A stretch of DNA of 64,000 bases from Gemmatimonadaceae bacterium (GCA_035606695.1 DATNEW010000022.1:18731-82730); one strand, 5' to 3'; shown: positions 19,283 through 28,732, counted from the first letter of the stretch. Program-made: numbers and translations. The notes: generated by a model not told the origin, from the sequence alone.

Positions 19283-19990
19283 TCAATCCGCGCGCAGGGT
19301 GCGGGCGGCATCCAGGCGCGTGGTTCGCCACGCCGGGACACCGCTCGCGACGATCGCAACGGCCGCGACCAGCGCGGCGGCGGCCGAACAGGGCACCAAC
19401 TCCACCGCTCCCAACCCGCTGAACATCGATCGCAGCATCCGGATCGCGAGAAGCGACGCCACGCCGCCGGCCGCCACGCCAATCGCCGTCAGCGTCACCC
19501 CGTCGCCGAGCACGAGCCAGACCAGGTGGCGCGGAGCGGCTCGATGCCGCGCACGCTCGCCGCGGGCGCGATCGGCTCGAGCACGCGGACGAGCGCGCTG
19601 TCGCGCATCGGCAGGCCGTTCCGCCCCCGCACGACAAGCGTCAAGCGGCCGAGATCAAAGTTCTGGAATACTGGAATGAACATGGTCGGCCCGGGACCCG
19701 CGCGCATGCCCGCGAAGCGCAGATCGCCGCCGACGCCGACGACTCGCATCGGCGGCCGCGGCGCGCCCGTCGATCGCGGACGCACGAGATAGCGGCCGAT
19801 CGGATTCTCCCGCGGCCAGAGCGCGTCGGCGAGACGCTTGGTCACGACCACGACGGGTTCTGAGCGATCGTCGTCGCGCACCTCGATGGCGCGCCCCAAC
19901 AGAATCGGGATGCGCAACGCATCGAAGAATCCGGGCGACACGTCGTCGAAGAACGCGCGTACCGCGCGTCCATCGCCACGATCGAGCGAG
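19283..19990 (-). pseudogene. Remnant of an ADOP-type ABC transporter permease (MacB/FtsX family)
   Basis: Two minus-strand frames carry pieces of one permease. The upstream piece (about 19495-19960) holds the periplasmic core VSPGFFDALRIPILLGR and ADALWPRENPIGRYLV. The downstream piece (19283-19513) holds the last membrane region and the terminal PAWRTTRLDAARTLRAD. Intact proteins of this family have about 800 residues. Here the N-terminal half is missing and so are about 70 residues between the two pieces, including a transmembrane segment, with a frame change at about 19500. The gene is decayed by deletion and frameshift. Between 19990 and 20167 I see only further unreadable remnant. Confidence 0.8.
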
Positions 19991-20167
19991 CGGCGCGCCC
20001 GGCGGCGGCTCCTCACCGCGACGAAATACCCGAGCCGGTCGCGCCCAATACGCCGGCGGCGATCGAATCGCGGAACGACATCGACGTGCCGTCGTAGAGC
20101 GCGAGGCCGTTCAGCGAGCGCGCCGCGCTTACAACTGATGGCACCGGCCGTCGCCGGCCACACCCGG

Positions 20168-22306
20168 CTACAGCCGCCCCGCAAGCTCGATCAGCATCGC
20201 CGCGACGTTCGCCGGGATCTTCTTGCCGGATTGCGCCCGCACTTCGGCGACGAACGCCTGGTACTGGCCGTGTTGCAATTTAGCAATTAATGAATTGGCA
20301 ATACCGGATTCGGTGACCAGGCGTGCCACGAGTGCCGTGACGCCCGCCGGCGTCACGGTCACCGTGTATGTGACCGCGGCGGTGGCCGGCAGGCCGGCGT
20401 TGTTCGTCGCCGCGGCCTGGAGCGTATGCGACCCGACGCCGGCCGCGAATGCGGGACCGGTCGCCGACGGACAGGCCTGCGTCGCGATGCCCGAGGTTGC
20501 GTCGCTCGCGGTACATACAATCGCGATGTCCTGATCGACGGTGTAGCTCGTCGGACCATCGAAGGCGATCACCGGTGGCGACGCATCACGCTTGATCGTG
20601 ACGGAGCTCGAGCCCGTGCCGCCGGCCGACGTGGCCGTACAGCTGATGATCTGTCCCGGCGTGTCCGCCGTGACGCTCGACGCGCCACATCCGGTCCGCG
20701 AGGTGATCGCGGATTCCGCGTCCGACACGTTCCATGCGACGCTCACGTCGCTCGTGTACCACCCGTTCGTGCCGAGCGTGCCCGTGAGCGTGGGCGTGAT
20801 GACGGGCGGTGTGCCATCCGCGATGATGTCGTAACCCATCGTGCCGCTGCTCGCGGCGGGGAACAGCGCGGCGCTGGCCGAACGCGAGAGATCCGGCCCG
20901 GTGTAACAGGCGAGAATCGTATGATGTCCGGCGGCCAACGTCTGCGTCGTGACGGACACGGGGGCGGCGGCGATCGCCGCCGAGCCGAGCGTGGCGCCCG
21001 GCGCGGCGCAGCTTCCGTCGGCGACGATCGTCATCGTCCCGCCGAAGATCGTGTTGCTGCCCGATCCGTCTGGCAGGGACACCGTCGCGGTGAACGTCAC
21101 CGTCGCACCGACGCCGGTGCTCGATGCCGGCACCGCTGTCACGGTCGTCATCGTTTGGAACGTGCCCGGTATTTCGGCCGCGCCCGCGTCGCAGGCGTCA
21201 CCGTGCGGCCGGCCGAACCCGCGTTGATCGCGCGACGCGCCGCAGCCTTCCAGCTCTCCCGCCGGCATGATGTCGATCGCCGGGCTGCCGGGCTGCGGCA
21301 CGTGCGTCAGCGTGTTGCCGCCGTTATCGGCCAGCGGCCCGAGCTTGGGATCGACGCCGATCCGATTACCGCCCGCATCGGGCAAGCCGCAGCCCGTGCC
21401 GCCGATGACGGAAAACTGCTGATGCCCGAGCGGGCTGCCGGCGACCAGGCAATCCGTCCCGGCGTTCCCCGCGACGATCGACTCCTCGAGGTTGAGCGTC
21501 GCGGCGTCGCCGACGCTGACGCCTTCGCCGGCGTTGCTCGTGACCGTGACATAAGAGAAGTGTGAAACCCCGCCAGCCACCGAGACCGCCGCCCGGCCGT
21601 CGTTGCCGCTGATCGTCACGTTTTGCAGCGTGACGGTCCCGGTGGCCAGGAGCCCGCCCGGCGTTTCGTCGAATCCCACGTGATTGAACGCGATCACGCT
21701 TCGCTCGATGTCGGCGTCGCCCTCGAGCCACAAGCCGCCGGCGCCATGATCGCCCGTGTTGTCGCGAATCGTCGAGCCGGAGATCGTCACGCTCGTTCCC
21801 GGGTGGCTCATCAAACCGCCGGGGCCGAGCACGCCTTCATTGTTCGCGAGCACGACGTCGCCCAGCGACAGGGACGCGGGAGGGAAGACGTCAATCCCAC
21901 CCGCGAAGTGATCCGACCCGGCACCGTCGCGAATCGTGAGCCCGGTGATGTTCACGGTGCCGTTCCTGACAACGACGACGCTGCCTTCGTGATTCGCGCT
22001 GAGCGCAAGCTTGGCGCTCCCGGGTCCGTTGATCGTCACCGACCGAGTAATGGCGAGCGTGCCTCCCTGATCGATCTGCCCGGGAAGGATGCTTGGGTCG
22101 AAGCTGATCGTGGGGCACGCCGCGTCGGCCACCAACTCGCTGAGAGATCCGGCGCCGGCCGCGGCGAGTGTGGTCACGGTGCACGGCGACGCGGCGGCGT
22201 CGCGGCGCGCGGCGGGGTGCATCCCCGTCCGAGTGGGGGCGTTGAGGTCCGTACACGCAACGGCGAACAGTGCGAGGGCGAGCGCCGTGGGTCGGGTGTA
22301 GCGCAT
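20168..22306 (-). CDS. Surface lipoprotein with beta-helix and Ig-like domains
   Basis: The 712-residue protein starts with a lipoprotein signal (ALALFAVAC, Cys about residue 18). Residues about 60-360 contain irregular repeats such as ITGLTIRDGAG and VTISGSTIRDNTG, the pattern of a right-handed parallel beta-helix, ending in the RDQRGFGRP and DAGAAEI motifs common to such proteins. Ig-like domains follow (about 380-475 and 495-650, with SYTVDQDIAIVCTASD). The C-terminal 60 residues are a helical domain resembling FIMAH. Function is unknown; adhesion or polysaccharide binding is plausible. It is transcribed divergently from the SARP-type regulator. Confidence 0.8.
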   Translation of the reverse strand: MRYTRPTALALALFAVACTDLNAPTRTGMHPAARRDAAASPCTVTTLAAAGAGSLSELVADAACPTISFDPSILPGQIDQGGTLAITRSVTINGPGSAKLALSANHEGSVVVVRNGTVNITGLTIRDGAGSDHFAGGIDVFPPASLSLGDVVLANNEGVLGPGGLMSHPGTSVTISGSTIRDNTGDHGAGGLWLEGDADIERSVIAFNHVGFDETPGGLLATGTVTLQNVTISGNDGRAAVSVAGGVSHFSYVTVTSNAGEGVSVGDAATLNLEESIVAGNAGTDCLVAGSPLGHQQFSVIGGTGCGLPDAGGNRIGVDPKLGPLADNGGNTLTHVPQPGSPAIDIMPAGELEGCGASRDQRGFGRPHGDACDAGAAEIPGTFQTMTTVTAVPASSTGVGATVTFTATVSLPDGSGSNTIFGGTMTIVADGSCAAPGATLGSAAIAAAPVSVTTQTLAAGHHTILACYTGPDLSRSASAALFPAASSGTMGYDIIADGTPPVITPTLTGTLGTNGWYTSDVSVAWNVSDAESAITSRTGCGASSVTADTPGQIISCTATSAGGTGSSSVTIKRDASPPVIAFDGPTSYTVDQDIAIVCTASDATSGIATQACPSATGPAFAAGVGSHTLQAAATNNAGLPATAAVTYTVTVTPAGVTALVARLVTESGIANSLIAKLQHGQYQAFVAEVRAQSGKKIPANVAAMLIELAGRL

Positions 22307-22383
22307 TCGAGATCTCCGTGTAATGAAGGCGTGGCGCCGCCGCGCTTGCGGGGCATCCGTGGCACGCCGACATTACCGCAAGA

Positions 22384-22424
22384 CCGTTGGCTACCCGTTG
22401 GCCGAGCGTTATCACGGCCGTTAA
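22384..22424 (+). promoter_or_regulatory. Heptamer direct repeats with 11-bp pitch (candidate SARP operator)
   Basis: CCGTTGG occurs at 22384-22390 and 22395-22401, exactly 11 bases apart. A weaker copy GCGTTAT is in register at 22406, and CCGTTAA is at 22418 (one base off). Direct heptamers spaced one helical turn apart are the known binding pattern of SARP activators. The site lies 28 bases before the SARP-type gene and about 78 bases from the divergent lipoprotein gene. Confidence 0.5.
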
Positions 22425-22451
22425 CCGGTTCCGCAGCTCCCGCCGCACCCG

Positions 22452-24854
22452 ATGATTGAGCTTCGAACGCTCGGCACGCTCTCGCTTCGCGCCGACGACG
22501 GCGAAGAGATTCGCACGATCCTCGTCCAGCCGAAGCGATTGGCCTTGCTCGCCTATCTGGCGCTCAAGGAACCGACCGGCTTCCAGCAGCGCGCGGCGCT
22601 TCTGCCGTTGTTCTGGCCGGAATCGGACGAAGCCCGAGCCCGTCTCTCGCTGCGGAGCGCCCTTCATGCGCTCCGTGCCGCGCTCGGCAATGACGTCATC
22701 GTTGGTCGTGGCGACGAGAGCGTCGGCCTCAATGAAGATCGCGTTCGGTGCGATGCGCTCGAGCTCGAGCGCGCACTGGCGGAAGGGCGCGTCGAGGATG
22801 CGCTCGCGCTCTACCGCGGCACGTTGCTCGAGGGTTTGTCGATCGCCGAGCTGCCGGCGTTCGACGAGTGGCTGGACGCACGCCGCGCTTCGCTGACGCA
22901 GCGTCTCTTCGACGCCGCGATGACGCGCGCGCGAGCGCGAGAACGAGACGGACACACGCAGGAAGCGATCGCCTTGGTACGGCGAGCCGCGGAGTTGATG
23001 CCATATGACGAGACGGCGATTCGCGGCGAGATGGCGCTATTGGCATCTCGCGGCGATCGCGCCATGGCGGTCGCGGCATTCGATCGATGGGCGGCGCGGC
23101 TCGAGCGCGAGCTCGAGGTGCATCCGTCGCCGGAGACGACGACTCTTGCGGCGCAGCTCCGATCGCGCGACGCGGCCGGATCCGCGGCGCCCGAACCCGC
23201 GACGCTCGGACCCGCGGCCGTCTCGTCGACCGTGAGGTCGGCCGAGCCGTTGCCACGCCGCCGACCACGCAACGTGCGGACGTTGGCCGGCGTCGCGGCG
23301 ATCGTCGTCGTCGCCGCGGCGATGACGCCGTTCTGGATGCGCGTGCGCCGCGCGCAACCGGAGCTCGAGCCGCGCACGCCGTCGGCACGCGCCGAGTTTG
23401 CGCGCGCCGAACAGTTGGAGGCGGCCGGCGAGTATGCGGCGGCGCTCGAGACGTATCGCCGCGTCTCCGCGGACGAGCCGGACTTCGCGCGTGCGTACTA
23501 CGGAATGAGCATCGCCGCGCAATGGGCGGGCCGGACGGATTCGGCGCTCGTCTATGCGCGCCGCGCCGCCGGAATGCTCGATCAGCTTCCGGCGATGGAA
23601 CGCGCGTCACTTCCCGCGTGGCGCGCGTTTCTCGATGCGCGCATCGGCGATGCCGCGGACCTGTACGCGGCCGCGCTCAAACGCTACCCGGACGACGCAC
23701 GCTCGTGGATGCAATTGGGCGAGCTGCGCTTCCATTGGGGGTCGGCGTTCGGCGTTCCCTCCGCGAGCGCGGCTGACGCGTTTCGGCAGGCGTTGCGGCT
23801 TCAGCCCACGAACGGCGCGGCGATCGTTCACCTCGCGCGATTGACGGGGCGCTCCGGTCAGACGGCGGCCTTCGATTCATTGGCGCTGCTCGCCGACTCC
23901 CGCGCGCTCTCCACGACCGAGCGGCTCGAGCTTCACGCGTTCCGGGCCGTGCTTCACGACAACGCGGCCGGCCGCGTGCAACTGCTCGGCGAAACGATCG
24001 CCACCGGCGCGTCCGCGGTCGTTGAACTCGCGCGGCTGATCGCGCCCGTCGATTCGGCGTTGACCCGCTCGCTCGCGCACGCGTTGACCAGCGCGTCCAA
24101 TCGGATCGAGACGCGCGCGCTTGGATATGTCGTGCTCGCGCATCTCGAGATTGCCCGTGGCCGCGTCAGCGCGGCGCGCGCGTGGCTCGATTCACTCGGC
24201 GTCGACCTACCGGCGCCGGGGGCGGAGCAGCTCGGCGCGGTCGCGACGCTCCCGTGGATGACCGCCGATACCGCGTTGGCGCGAGTGGCCCTGGCGGCGA
24301 TCGATCACGCGCCCCGACAGCAACAATACGTGCCGCTCCTGCGCGGTGAAGCCGGAATGCGATCGAACGAAATCCGCACCGCGCGGCGTCTCTACCTCAC
24401 GGCGCTGCTCCGTGCGCAATTGGGCGACACCGCGGCGGCGGAACGCGATGCGGAGCAGCTGGAGACGCCGCCGAAGTCCGATTCGATCGAGCGAGACAAT
24501 GCCCGCGAGCTGGCGTCGACCGTGCGCGCGATCTGGGCGTTCGACCGCGGCGACGCCGCGCGTGCGCTCGCGTTGATCGGCGAGCCCGGTACGCAACTCG
24601 ACGCGTCGATCGGCGACTTCACCGCCTACCCGAAGGCTCGCCGGCGCTATTTGCGCGCGCAGGCGCTCGAGCGCCTTGGCCGGCCCTTGGATGCGGTCGC
24701 GTGGTATTCGACGTTTCCGGATCCGTCGTCATATGACATTGCGTATGTTGGTCCGGCGATGCTCGGCGCCGCGCGCGGTTATGCCCGGCTCGGCAATCCG
24801 ACGCTGGCGGATTCGCTCACCCGCGTGGCGCGTGGGCGCTGGTCCGCGCGCTAA
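22452..24854 (+). CDS. SARP-like regulator with BTAD domain, membrane segment and TPR region
   Basis: The 800-residue protein begins with a winged-helix-like domain (ELRTLGTLSLRADDGEEI, QPKRLALLAYLAL) and a bacterial transcriptional activator domain (about residues 95-240, with ALALYRGTLLEGLSI and RLFDAAMTRARARE). A single hydrophobic segment lies near 276-296, and the remaining 500 residues are TPR-like helices (ARAYYGMSIAAQWAGRTDSALVYARRA). This combination suggests a membrane-tethered regulator with an external or sensory TPR half. It is divergent from the surface lipoprotein and preceded by the heptamer repeats. The stop overlaps the convergent MBL gene by four bases. Confidence 0.85.
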   Translation: MIELRTLGTLSLRADDGEEIRTILVQPKRLALLAYLALKEPTGFQQRAALLPLFWPESDEARARLSLRSALHALRAALGNDVIVGRGDESVGLNEDRVRCDALELERALAEGRVEDALALYRGTLLEGLSIAELPAFDEWLDARRASLTQRLFDAAMTRARARERDGHTQEAIALVRRAAELMPYDETAIRGEMALLASRGDRAMAVAAFDRWAARLERELEVHPSPETTTLAAQLRSRDAAGSAAPEPATLGPAAVSSTVRSAEPLPRRRPRNVRTLAGVAAIVVVAAAMTPFWMRVRRAQPELEPRTPSARAEFARAEQLEAAGEYAAALETYRRVSADEPDFARAYYGMSIAAQWAGRTDSALVYARRAAGMLDQLPAMERASLPAWRAFLDARIGDAADLYAAALKRYPDDARSWMQLGELRFHWGSAFGVPSASAADAFRQALRLQPTNGAAIVHLARLTGRSGQTAAFDSLALLADSRALSTTERLELHAFRAVLHDNAAGRVQLLGETIATGASAVVELARLIAPVDSALTRSLAHALTSASNRIETRALGYVVLAHLEIARGRVSAARAWLDSLGVDLPAPGAEQLGAVATLPWMTADTALARVALAAIDHAPRQQQYVPLLRGEAGMRSNEIRTARRLYLTALLRAQLGDTAAAERDAEQLETPPKSDSIERDNARELASTVRAIWAFDRGDAARALALIGEPGTQLDASIGDFTAYPKARRRYLRAQALERLGRPLDAVAWYSTFPDPSSYDIAYVGPAMLGAARGYARLGNPTLADSLTRVARGRWSAR

Positions 24855-25660
24855 AACAAGGCGTACTGGACCGGCGCTTCGGCGCGCGCATCGCCTGGCG
24901 TGAACGGTCCGACGACGGCGTCCTGTTTCGCGGCGGTGACCGTGCCCCTGAATCGCGTCCGCACGAGCGCGCCGCGCATGTTCGTGAGCGCGATGTTGGG
25001 CGAATTGCAGTTCTCGCTCAGGTGCGCCAGCACGAGGTGCTGCATCTCCCGCGTCACCGCGTCGCGCGCGAACACCCCGGCGTCGCGATTCGACAAGTGC
25101 CCCGTCTTGCACGCGATCCGCTGCTGCAGCCACCGCGGATAGGGCCCGTTCCGCAGCATGTCGTCGTCGTGGTTCGATTCGAGAACTAGTATATCAAGAC
25201 GCTCACAAGCGTCCGCGACGGCGCGCGACACGTGCCCCATGTCGTAGAACAGGCCGGCCCGCGCGCCCGTCGAGTGGCTCTCGACCACGAACCCCACCGA
25301 CTGATTCGCGTCATGCGGGGTCGCGGTGCTCGTCACGGTCATGCGCTCGAACTCGATCGTCATTCCCGGCTCGAACAGATGCACCGGCGCCTCCGCCAAC
25401 TCCGGCGCCTTGGCCGTGCCCGGCGTCGCGAACACGCCCCAACCCCATTTCTTCGCGGCGGCGCCGGCGCCCTTCACGTGATCCGAATGCTCGTGCGTGA
25501 TCAGGCAGCCCTCGATCGACTCGGGAGCAATGCCGATCGTCGCCAGCCGGCCGGCCAGCGTCCGCGTGCCGAAGCCGCAGTCGATCAGAATACGGCTCCC
25601 GTCGCATTCGACGAGAATCGCATTGCCGCTGCTGCCGCTTCCGAGCATCCAAAGCTTCAC
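24851..25660 (-). CDS. MBL-fold metallo-hydrolase (WalJ/YycJ-like)
   Basis: The 269-residue protein has the metallo-beta-lactamase metal site THEHSDHVKG near residue 55 and further His/Asp ligands (FYDMGHVSR, AHLSENCN). The start KLWMLGSGSSGNA is characteristic of the YycJ/WalJ group of MBL hydrolases, some of which have exonuclease activity. The GTG at 25660 overlaps the stop of the upstream nucleotidyltransferase gene (GTGA); the longer frame begins inside that gene and is rejected. It is the last gene of the operon starting at 28732. Confidence 0.88.
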   Translation of the reverse strand: MKLWMLGSGSSGNAILVECDGSRILIDCGFGTRTLAGRLATIGIAPESIEGCLITHEHSDHVKGAGAAAKKWGWGVFATPGTAKAPELAEAPVHLFEPGMTIEFERMTVTSTATPHDANQSVGFVVESHSTGARAGLFYDMGHVSRAVADACERLDILVLESNHDDDMLRNGPYPRWLQQRIACKTGHLSNRDAGVFARDAVTREMQHLVLAHLSENCNSPNIALTNMRGALVRTRFRGTVTAAKQDAVVGPFTPGDARAEAPVQYALF

Positions 25661-26904
25661 GACTCGTCCGTCTCCACGGTCCACCGCCCCGCGTGCACAC
25701 TCATGAGATGGCGACGGGCCCGGTCGCTCAGCTCGACATGGCGGCGCGCCATCATGCGCGCCGCGGTCTCGACGAATTTATCGGCGCGATACGTCTCGTA
25801 GGGAGGTTTGCCGCCCCACGAAAACGGCGCGACGACCTTCGGCGGCATCTGATCGAACACGTTGGCCGCCGCGCCGAGCACGCAGCCCGTCGTCAGCGTC
25901 AGTCCGATCCCGGTTTTCACATGATCGCCGAACAACGTCCCCAGAAACTGCATTCCCGTATCCCGAACGCCGCTGGGCGTCCACAACGCCACGGTACCGT
26001 ACGTGTTCTTCAGATTGCTCGTCACGGTGCTCGCGCCCAGATTCACCCAGCGGCCAAGGTACGAGTGGCCGACGAATCCGTCGTGCCCCTTGTTCGAGTA
26101 GCCGAGAAAGACCGTATTGCTGAGCTCACCGCGGACCTTGCAGACGTCGCCGATTGAGCAAACGCTAATGTCCCCGCCCATGACTTGAACGTCGCGTCCG
26201 ATGTAACATGGGCCGGTGATGCGCGTGAACGAACGAATGTGCGCACCGGGCTGAATGAGAATCGGGCCCGCGGTCGCATCGAGCACGACGTATGGCTCGA
26301 TCACCACGTTCTCGAGCACGATGATGGGTTCGGCGCCCAGCACCGTCACATGCGTCGGAAGCGGCGGCTGCTCGAGCCACGGCCGCGACGCCACCTGGCG
26401 AATGTCTGCCGAGAGCTGGTCGGGCAGCAGGCGGACGAAATCCCAGACGTCCCACAACCAGCGGCCGTCGACGTTGCCGATCGACCCGGTGCCGACCTGC
26501 ACTTCGTCGAGGGGCAGCGTGCCATCGGCGAACTGCCACACGCCGACGGGATCCTTGAGGCGCACCGCAACGAGCTCCGTGCCGTTGCGCCACAGGCTCG
26601 ACGACGCGTTCATGCGACCAACCTTCGTCGGATCGCGTGGCACTGCCGGTACGAAGCGGCTGTTAACAACGATCGCGCCGGCGGGAATCGTCGTGTCCGC
26701 GGGGCGCGTTCCAGGTTCGTCGAAGTCGGCGTGGCGATCGCCCGCGATGAAGAATGCGTCGCCCTGAAGGCCGAGCGCCGCCATCCATCGCTCGCGAATG
26801 AGCGCCGTGCCCGCGCGCATCTCGGAGATCGGGCGCGTCGAGGCAAACGGCTCGAACGTGCGCGCGTGCGCGTCGTCGTAGAGGTAGAGCCGAGCCGTGC
26901 TCAC
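25657..26904 (-). CDS. GlmU-related sugar nucleotidyltransferase with left-handed beta-helix
   Basis: The protein has 415 residues. The N-terminus (LYLYDDAHARTFEPFASTRPISEMRAG) matches the alternative GlmU-like family, in which an N-terminal nucleotidyltransferase-like domain is joined to hexapeptide repeats. The C-terminal half shows these repeats (ILIQPGAHI, CYIGRDVQVMGG, VCSIGDVCKVRG) and ends with TSNLKNTYGTVALW and TGIGLTLTTGCVLG. Such proteins are predicted to make UDP-GlcNAc or a related sugar nucleotide. The GTG start overlaps the mannose-1-phosphate guanylyltransferase stop. A longer upstream frame overlaps that gene and is not real. Confidence 0.85.
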   Translation of the reverse strand: MSTARLYLYDDAHARTFEPFASTRPISEMRAGTALIRERWMAALGLQGDAFFIAGDRHADFDEPGTRPADTTIPAGAIVVNSRFVPAVPRDPTKVGRMNASSSLWRNGTELVAVRLKDPVGVWQFADGTLPLDEVQVGTGSIGNVDGRWLWDVWDFVRLLPDQLSADIRQVASRPWLEQPPLPTHVTVLGAEPIIVLENVVIEPYVVLDATAGPILIQPGAHIRSFTRITGPCYIGRDVQVMGGDISVCSIGDVCKVRGELSNTVFLGYSNKGHDGFVGHSYLGRWVNLGASTVTSNLKNTYGTVALWTPSGVRDTGMQFLGTLFGDHVKTGIGLTLTTGCVLGAAANVFDQMPPKVVAPFSWGGKPPYETYRADKFVETAARMMARRHVELSDRARRHLMSVHAGRWTVETDES

Positions 26905-27959
26905 GTGCGCTCCGTCACGCTGCGGGGCAGCGCTTCGATGAGCTGCTTGAGATTCAACGAACGCTCGGCGGTCGTCACGAGCACCATGCCGTTCTCGACG
27001 ACGACGACGAGATCCGATACGCCGTACAGCACCACGGATTGTCCGGGCGCGTGAACGACGTTGTTCGCCGCCCCGACAGAATGGACATGGCCCTGCGTGG
27101 CGTTGCCGTGTGCGTCCGTAGGACGGACGCGGCGAAGCGCGGCCCACGTGCCAACGTCGTCCCAGCCGAAATCGCCGGGCACCACCGCGACGCGGTCGCT
27201 GCGCTCGAGCACGCCGACGTCGACGGCGATCGGCGTCACGGCGGAGAAGAAGCGCCGAATGTCGTTGGCGTGCGCATGCAGCGCCGGGGCGATCTCGGGC
27301 GTCAGGCGCCGCACTTCGTCCAGGAAATCGCCGACGCGCCACGCAAAGATTCCTGAATTCCACAAGTATCCGTCGCGGGTCATCTCGATCGCGCGCGCCA
27401 TGTCCGGCTTCTCGACGAACCGCGCGACGCGCCGCGCATTGCTGTCGATCTCGTCGCCAGGTTGAATGTGGCCGAGCCCGGGATCCGGCCGATCGGGAAC
27501 GACGCCCACGGTCACGAGCGCGTGATGCTGTTCGGCGACGTACGCCGCGCGCGAAAGCGCCTGTTGAAAGCGGTGATCATCGCGGATGGCCGAGTCGGCG
27601 TGAATCGAGATCATGACGGCATTCGGGCCGGCGCGGCGCGCGATCTCCTGGGCGCCCCACGCGAGCGCCGCCCCCGTTCCGCCGGCCCGCGGCTCGGCGA
27701 TGAGGTTCTCGCGCGGAATGTTCGGCAACATTTGCGCGATGGTCGGCACCAACGTGGCGTTGGTGAGTATCAACACCCGTTCAGGCGGCACGACCGGACC
27801 GAGCCGCTCGACCGACTGAACGAGCAGCGGATCTTCAGTGACGAGAGGCAGGAGTTGCTTCGGACGTGACGGTGTGCTCAGCGGCCAGAAGCGAGAGCCG
27901 ACTCCGCCGGCGAGAACGACGGCCCAGCGCGTCGTCGGCGATGGCGTCGACGCCGTCAT
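26901..27959 (-). CDS. Mannose-1-phosphate guanylyltransferase
   Basis: The 352-residue enzyme is predicted to make GDP-mannose from mannose-1-phosphate and GTP. It carries the nucleotidyltransferase signature VVLAGGVGSRFWPLS near residue 14, RPKQLLPL, the FVEKPD motif near 180 and the NSGIFAWR and GWDDVGTW stretches typical of ManC-type proteins. The C-terminal isomerase (cupin) domain of bifunctional enzymes is absent. The ATG at 27959 overlaps the response-regulator stop (ATGA). Product would feed polysaccharide or LPS synthesis. Confidence 0.92.
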   Translation of the reverse strand: MTASTPSPTTRWAVVLAGGVGSRFWPLSTPSRPKQLLPLVTEDPLLVQSVERLGPVVPPERVLILTNATLVPTIAQMLPNIPRENLIAEPRAGGTGAALAWGAQEIARRAGPNAVMISIHADSAIRDDHRFQQALSRAAYVAEQHHALVTVGVVPDRPDPGLGHIQPGDEIDSNARRVARFVEKPDMARAIEMTRDGYLWNSGIFAWRVGDFLDEVRRLTPEIAPALHAHANDIRRFFSAVTPIAVDVGVLERSDRVAVVPGDFGWDDVGTWAALRRVRPTDAHGNATQGHVHSVGAANNVVHAPGQSVVLYGVSDLVVVVENGMVLVTTAERSLNLKQLIEALPRSVTERT

Positions 27960-28372
27960 GCGGAGCCGGCCGCGGATTCGTCGGGGCCAAGCCCGACGAG
28001 CTCGGCCGCGCGCGCGTACAGCTTCTTGGGGCTGAACGGCTTGGTCAGGAAGTCGTTCGCGCCAAGTCCCATGGCGCTGGTATGCTGCTGTTCCTGGCCG
28101 GCCGCGGTGAGGATGATGCAGGGCAGCTCGCGCCACCGCGCATCGTTGCGCATGGCCGCGAGGACGTCGAGACCGCTCAAGTGCGGCATCATGAGATCGA
28201 GCAAAACGAGGCGGATGTCGGATTCACGCTCGAGCACCTGGAGCGCTTCGCGGCCGTCATAGGCGAGCGTGACGCGAAACGGGCCTTGCTCGAGTTTCAT
28301 TTTGATGATGCGGCCGATGTGGGGCTCGTCATCGGCGACGAGAACGTGCCAGCTCGGGTCGGGGTTGGACAC
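27956..28372 (-). CDS. Response regulator, receiver domain only
   Basis: The 138-residue protein is a single CheY-like receiver domain. Visible are the acidic pair VADDEPH, the phosphorylation Asp in LVLLDLMMP (about residue 58), Thr in IILTAAG and Lys in FLTKPFSPKK (about 112). There is no output domain, so it must act through protein contacts. Its neighbours are a roadblock protein upstream and sugar-nucleotide enzymes downstream, in one operon. The cognate kinase is not adjacent; a histidine kinase lies at 30768 on the other strand. Confidence 0.95.
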   Translation of the reverse strand: MSNPDPSWHVLVADDEPHIGRIIKMKLEQGPFRVTLAYDGREALQVLERESDIRLVLLDLMMPHLSGLDVLAAMRNDARWRELPCIILTAAGQEQQHTSAMGLGANDFLTKPFSPKKLYARAAELVGLGPDESAAGSA

Positions 28373-28378
28373 GTGACG

Positions 28379-28732
28379 TCAAACGAGAGCGGCGATGTGT
28401 TCGCGATTTCGGCGCAGCTCGAAGAGCAGTTGGCCAATGTTCGCGCGCGGCGTGACGAGCACCAGGAGAATGGCTTCGGCGGACAAAACGGAGATGATGG
28501 CGAGCCCGTTGCGGTGTTCCAGCACCGCGGTCAGCAGCTCGCCGCGGTTGGTGGCCGAACCGAGGTCGTCCGCGGGGCCGATGATCGCGGGAATGCGGGC
28601 CGCGATATCTTCGGCCTCGAGTCCCGGTGCCAGTTGACTGTCGATCAGCAGCCCATCGCGTCCGAGCACGATGGCGGCGTCGACACCTTCACGCTGCCGA
28701 ATGGCGGCAACCAGATCACGAATGCTCGGCAT
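28379..28732 (-). CDS. Roadblock/LC7 domain protein
   Basis: The 117-residue protein (MPSIRDLVAAIRQREGVDAA...) fits a roadblock/LC7 domain: an N-terminal helix, central strands IVLGRDGLLID and GLAIISVLSAEAILLVLV, and a C-terminal helix LLFELRRNREHI. Bacterial members such as MglB regulate small Ras-like GTPases in polarity and motility. No GTPase gene is nearby in the window. It is the first gene of the operon running to 24851, six bases ahead of the response regulator. Confidence 0.85.
   Translation of the reverse strand: MPSIRDLVAAIRQREGVDAAIVLGRDGLLIDSQLAPGLEAEDIAARIPAIIGPADDLGSATNRGELLTAVLEHRNGLAIISVLSAEAILLVLVTPRANIGQLLFELRRNREHIAALV

Noticed and set aside
26905..27363. Extension of the GlmU-related gene upstream of 26904
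   Set aside because: The extra residues lie inside the mannose-1-phosphate guanylyltransferase gene in another frame and are Arg-rich; the GTGA overlap marks the start.
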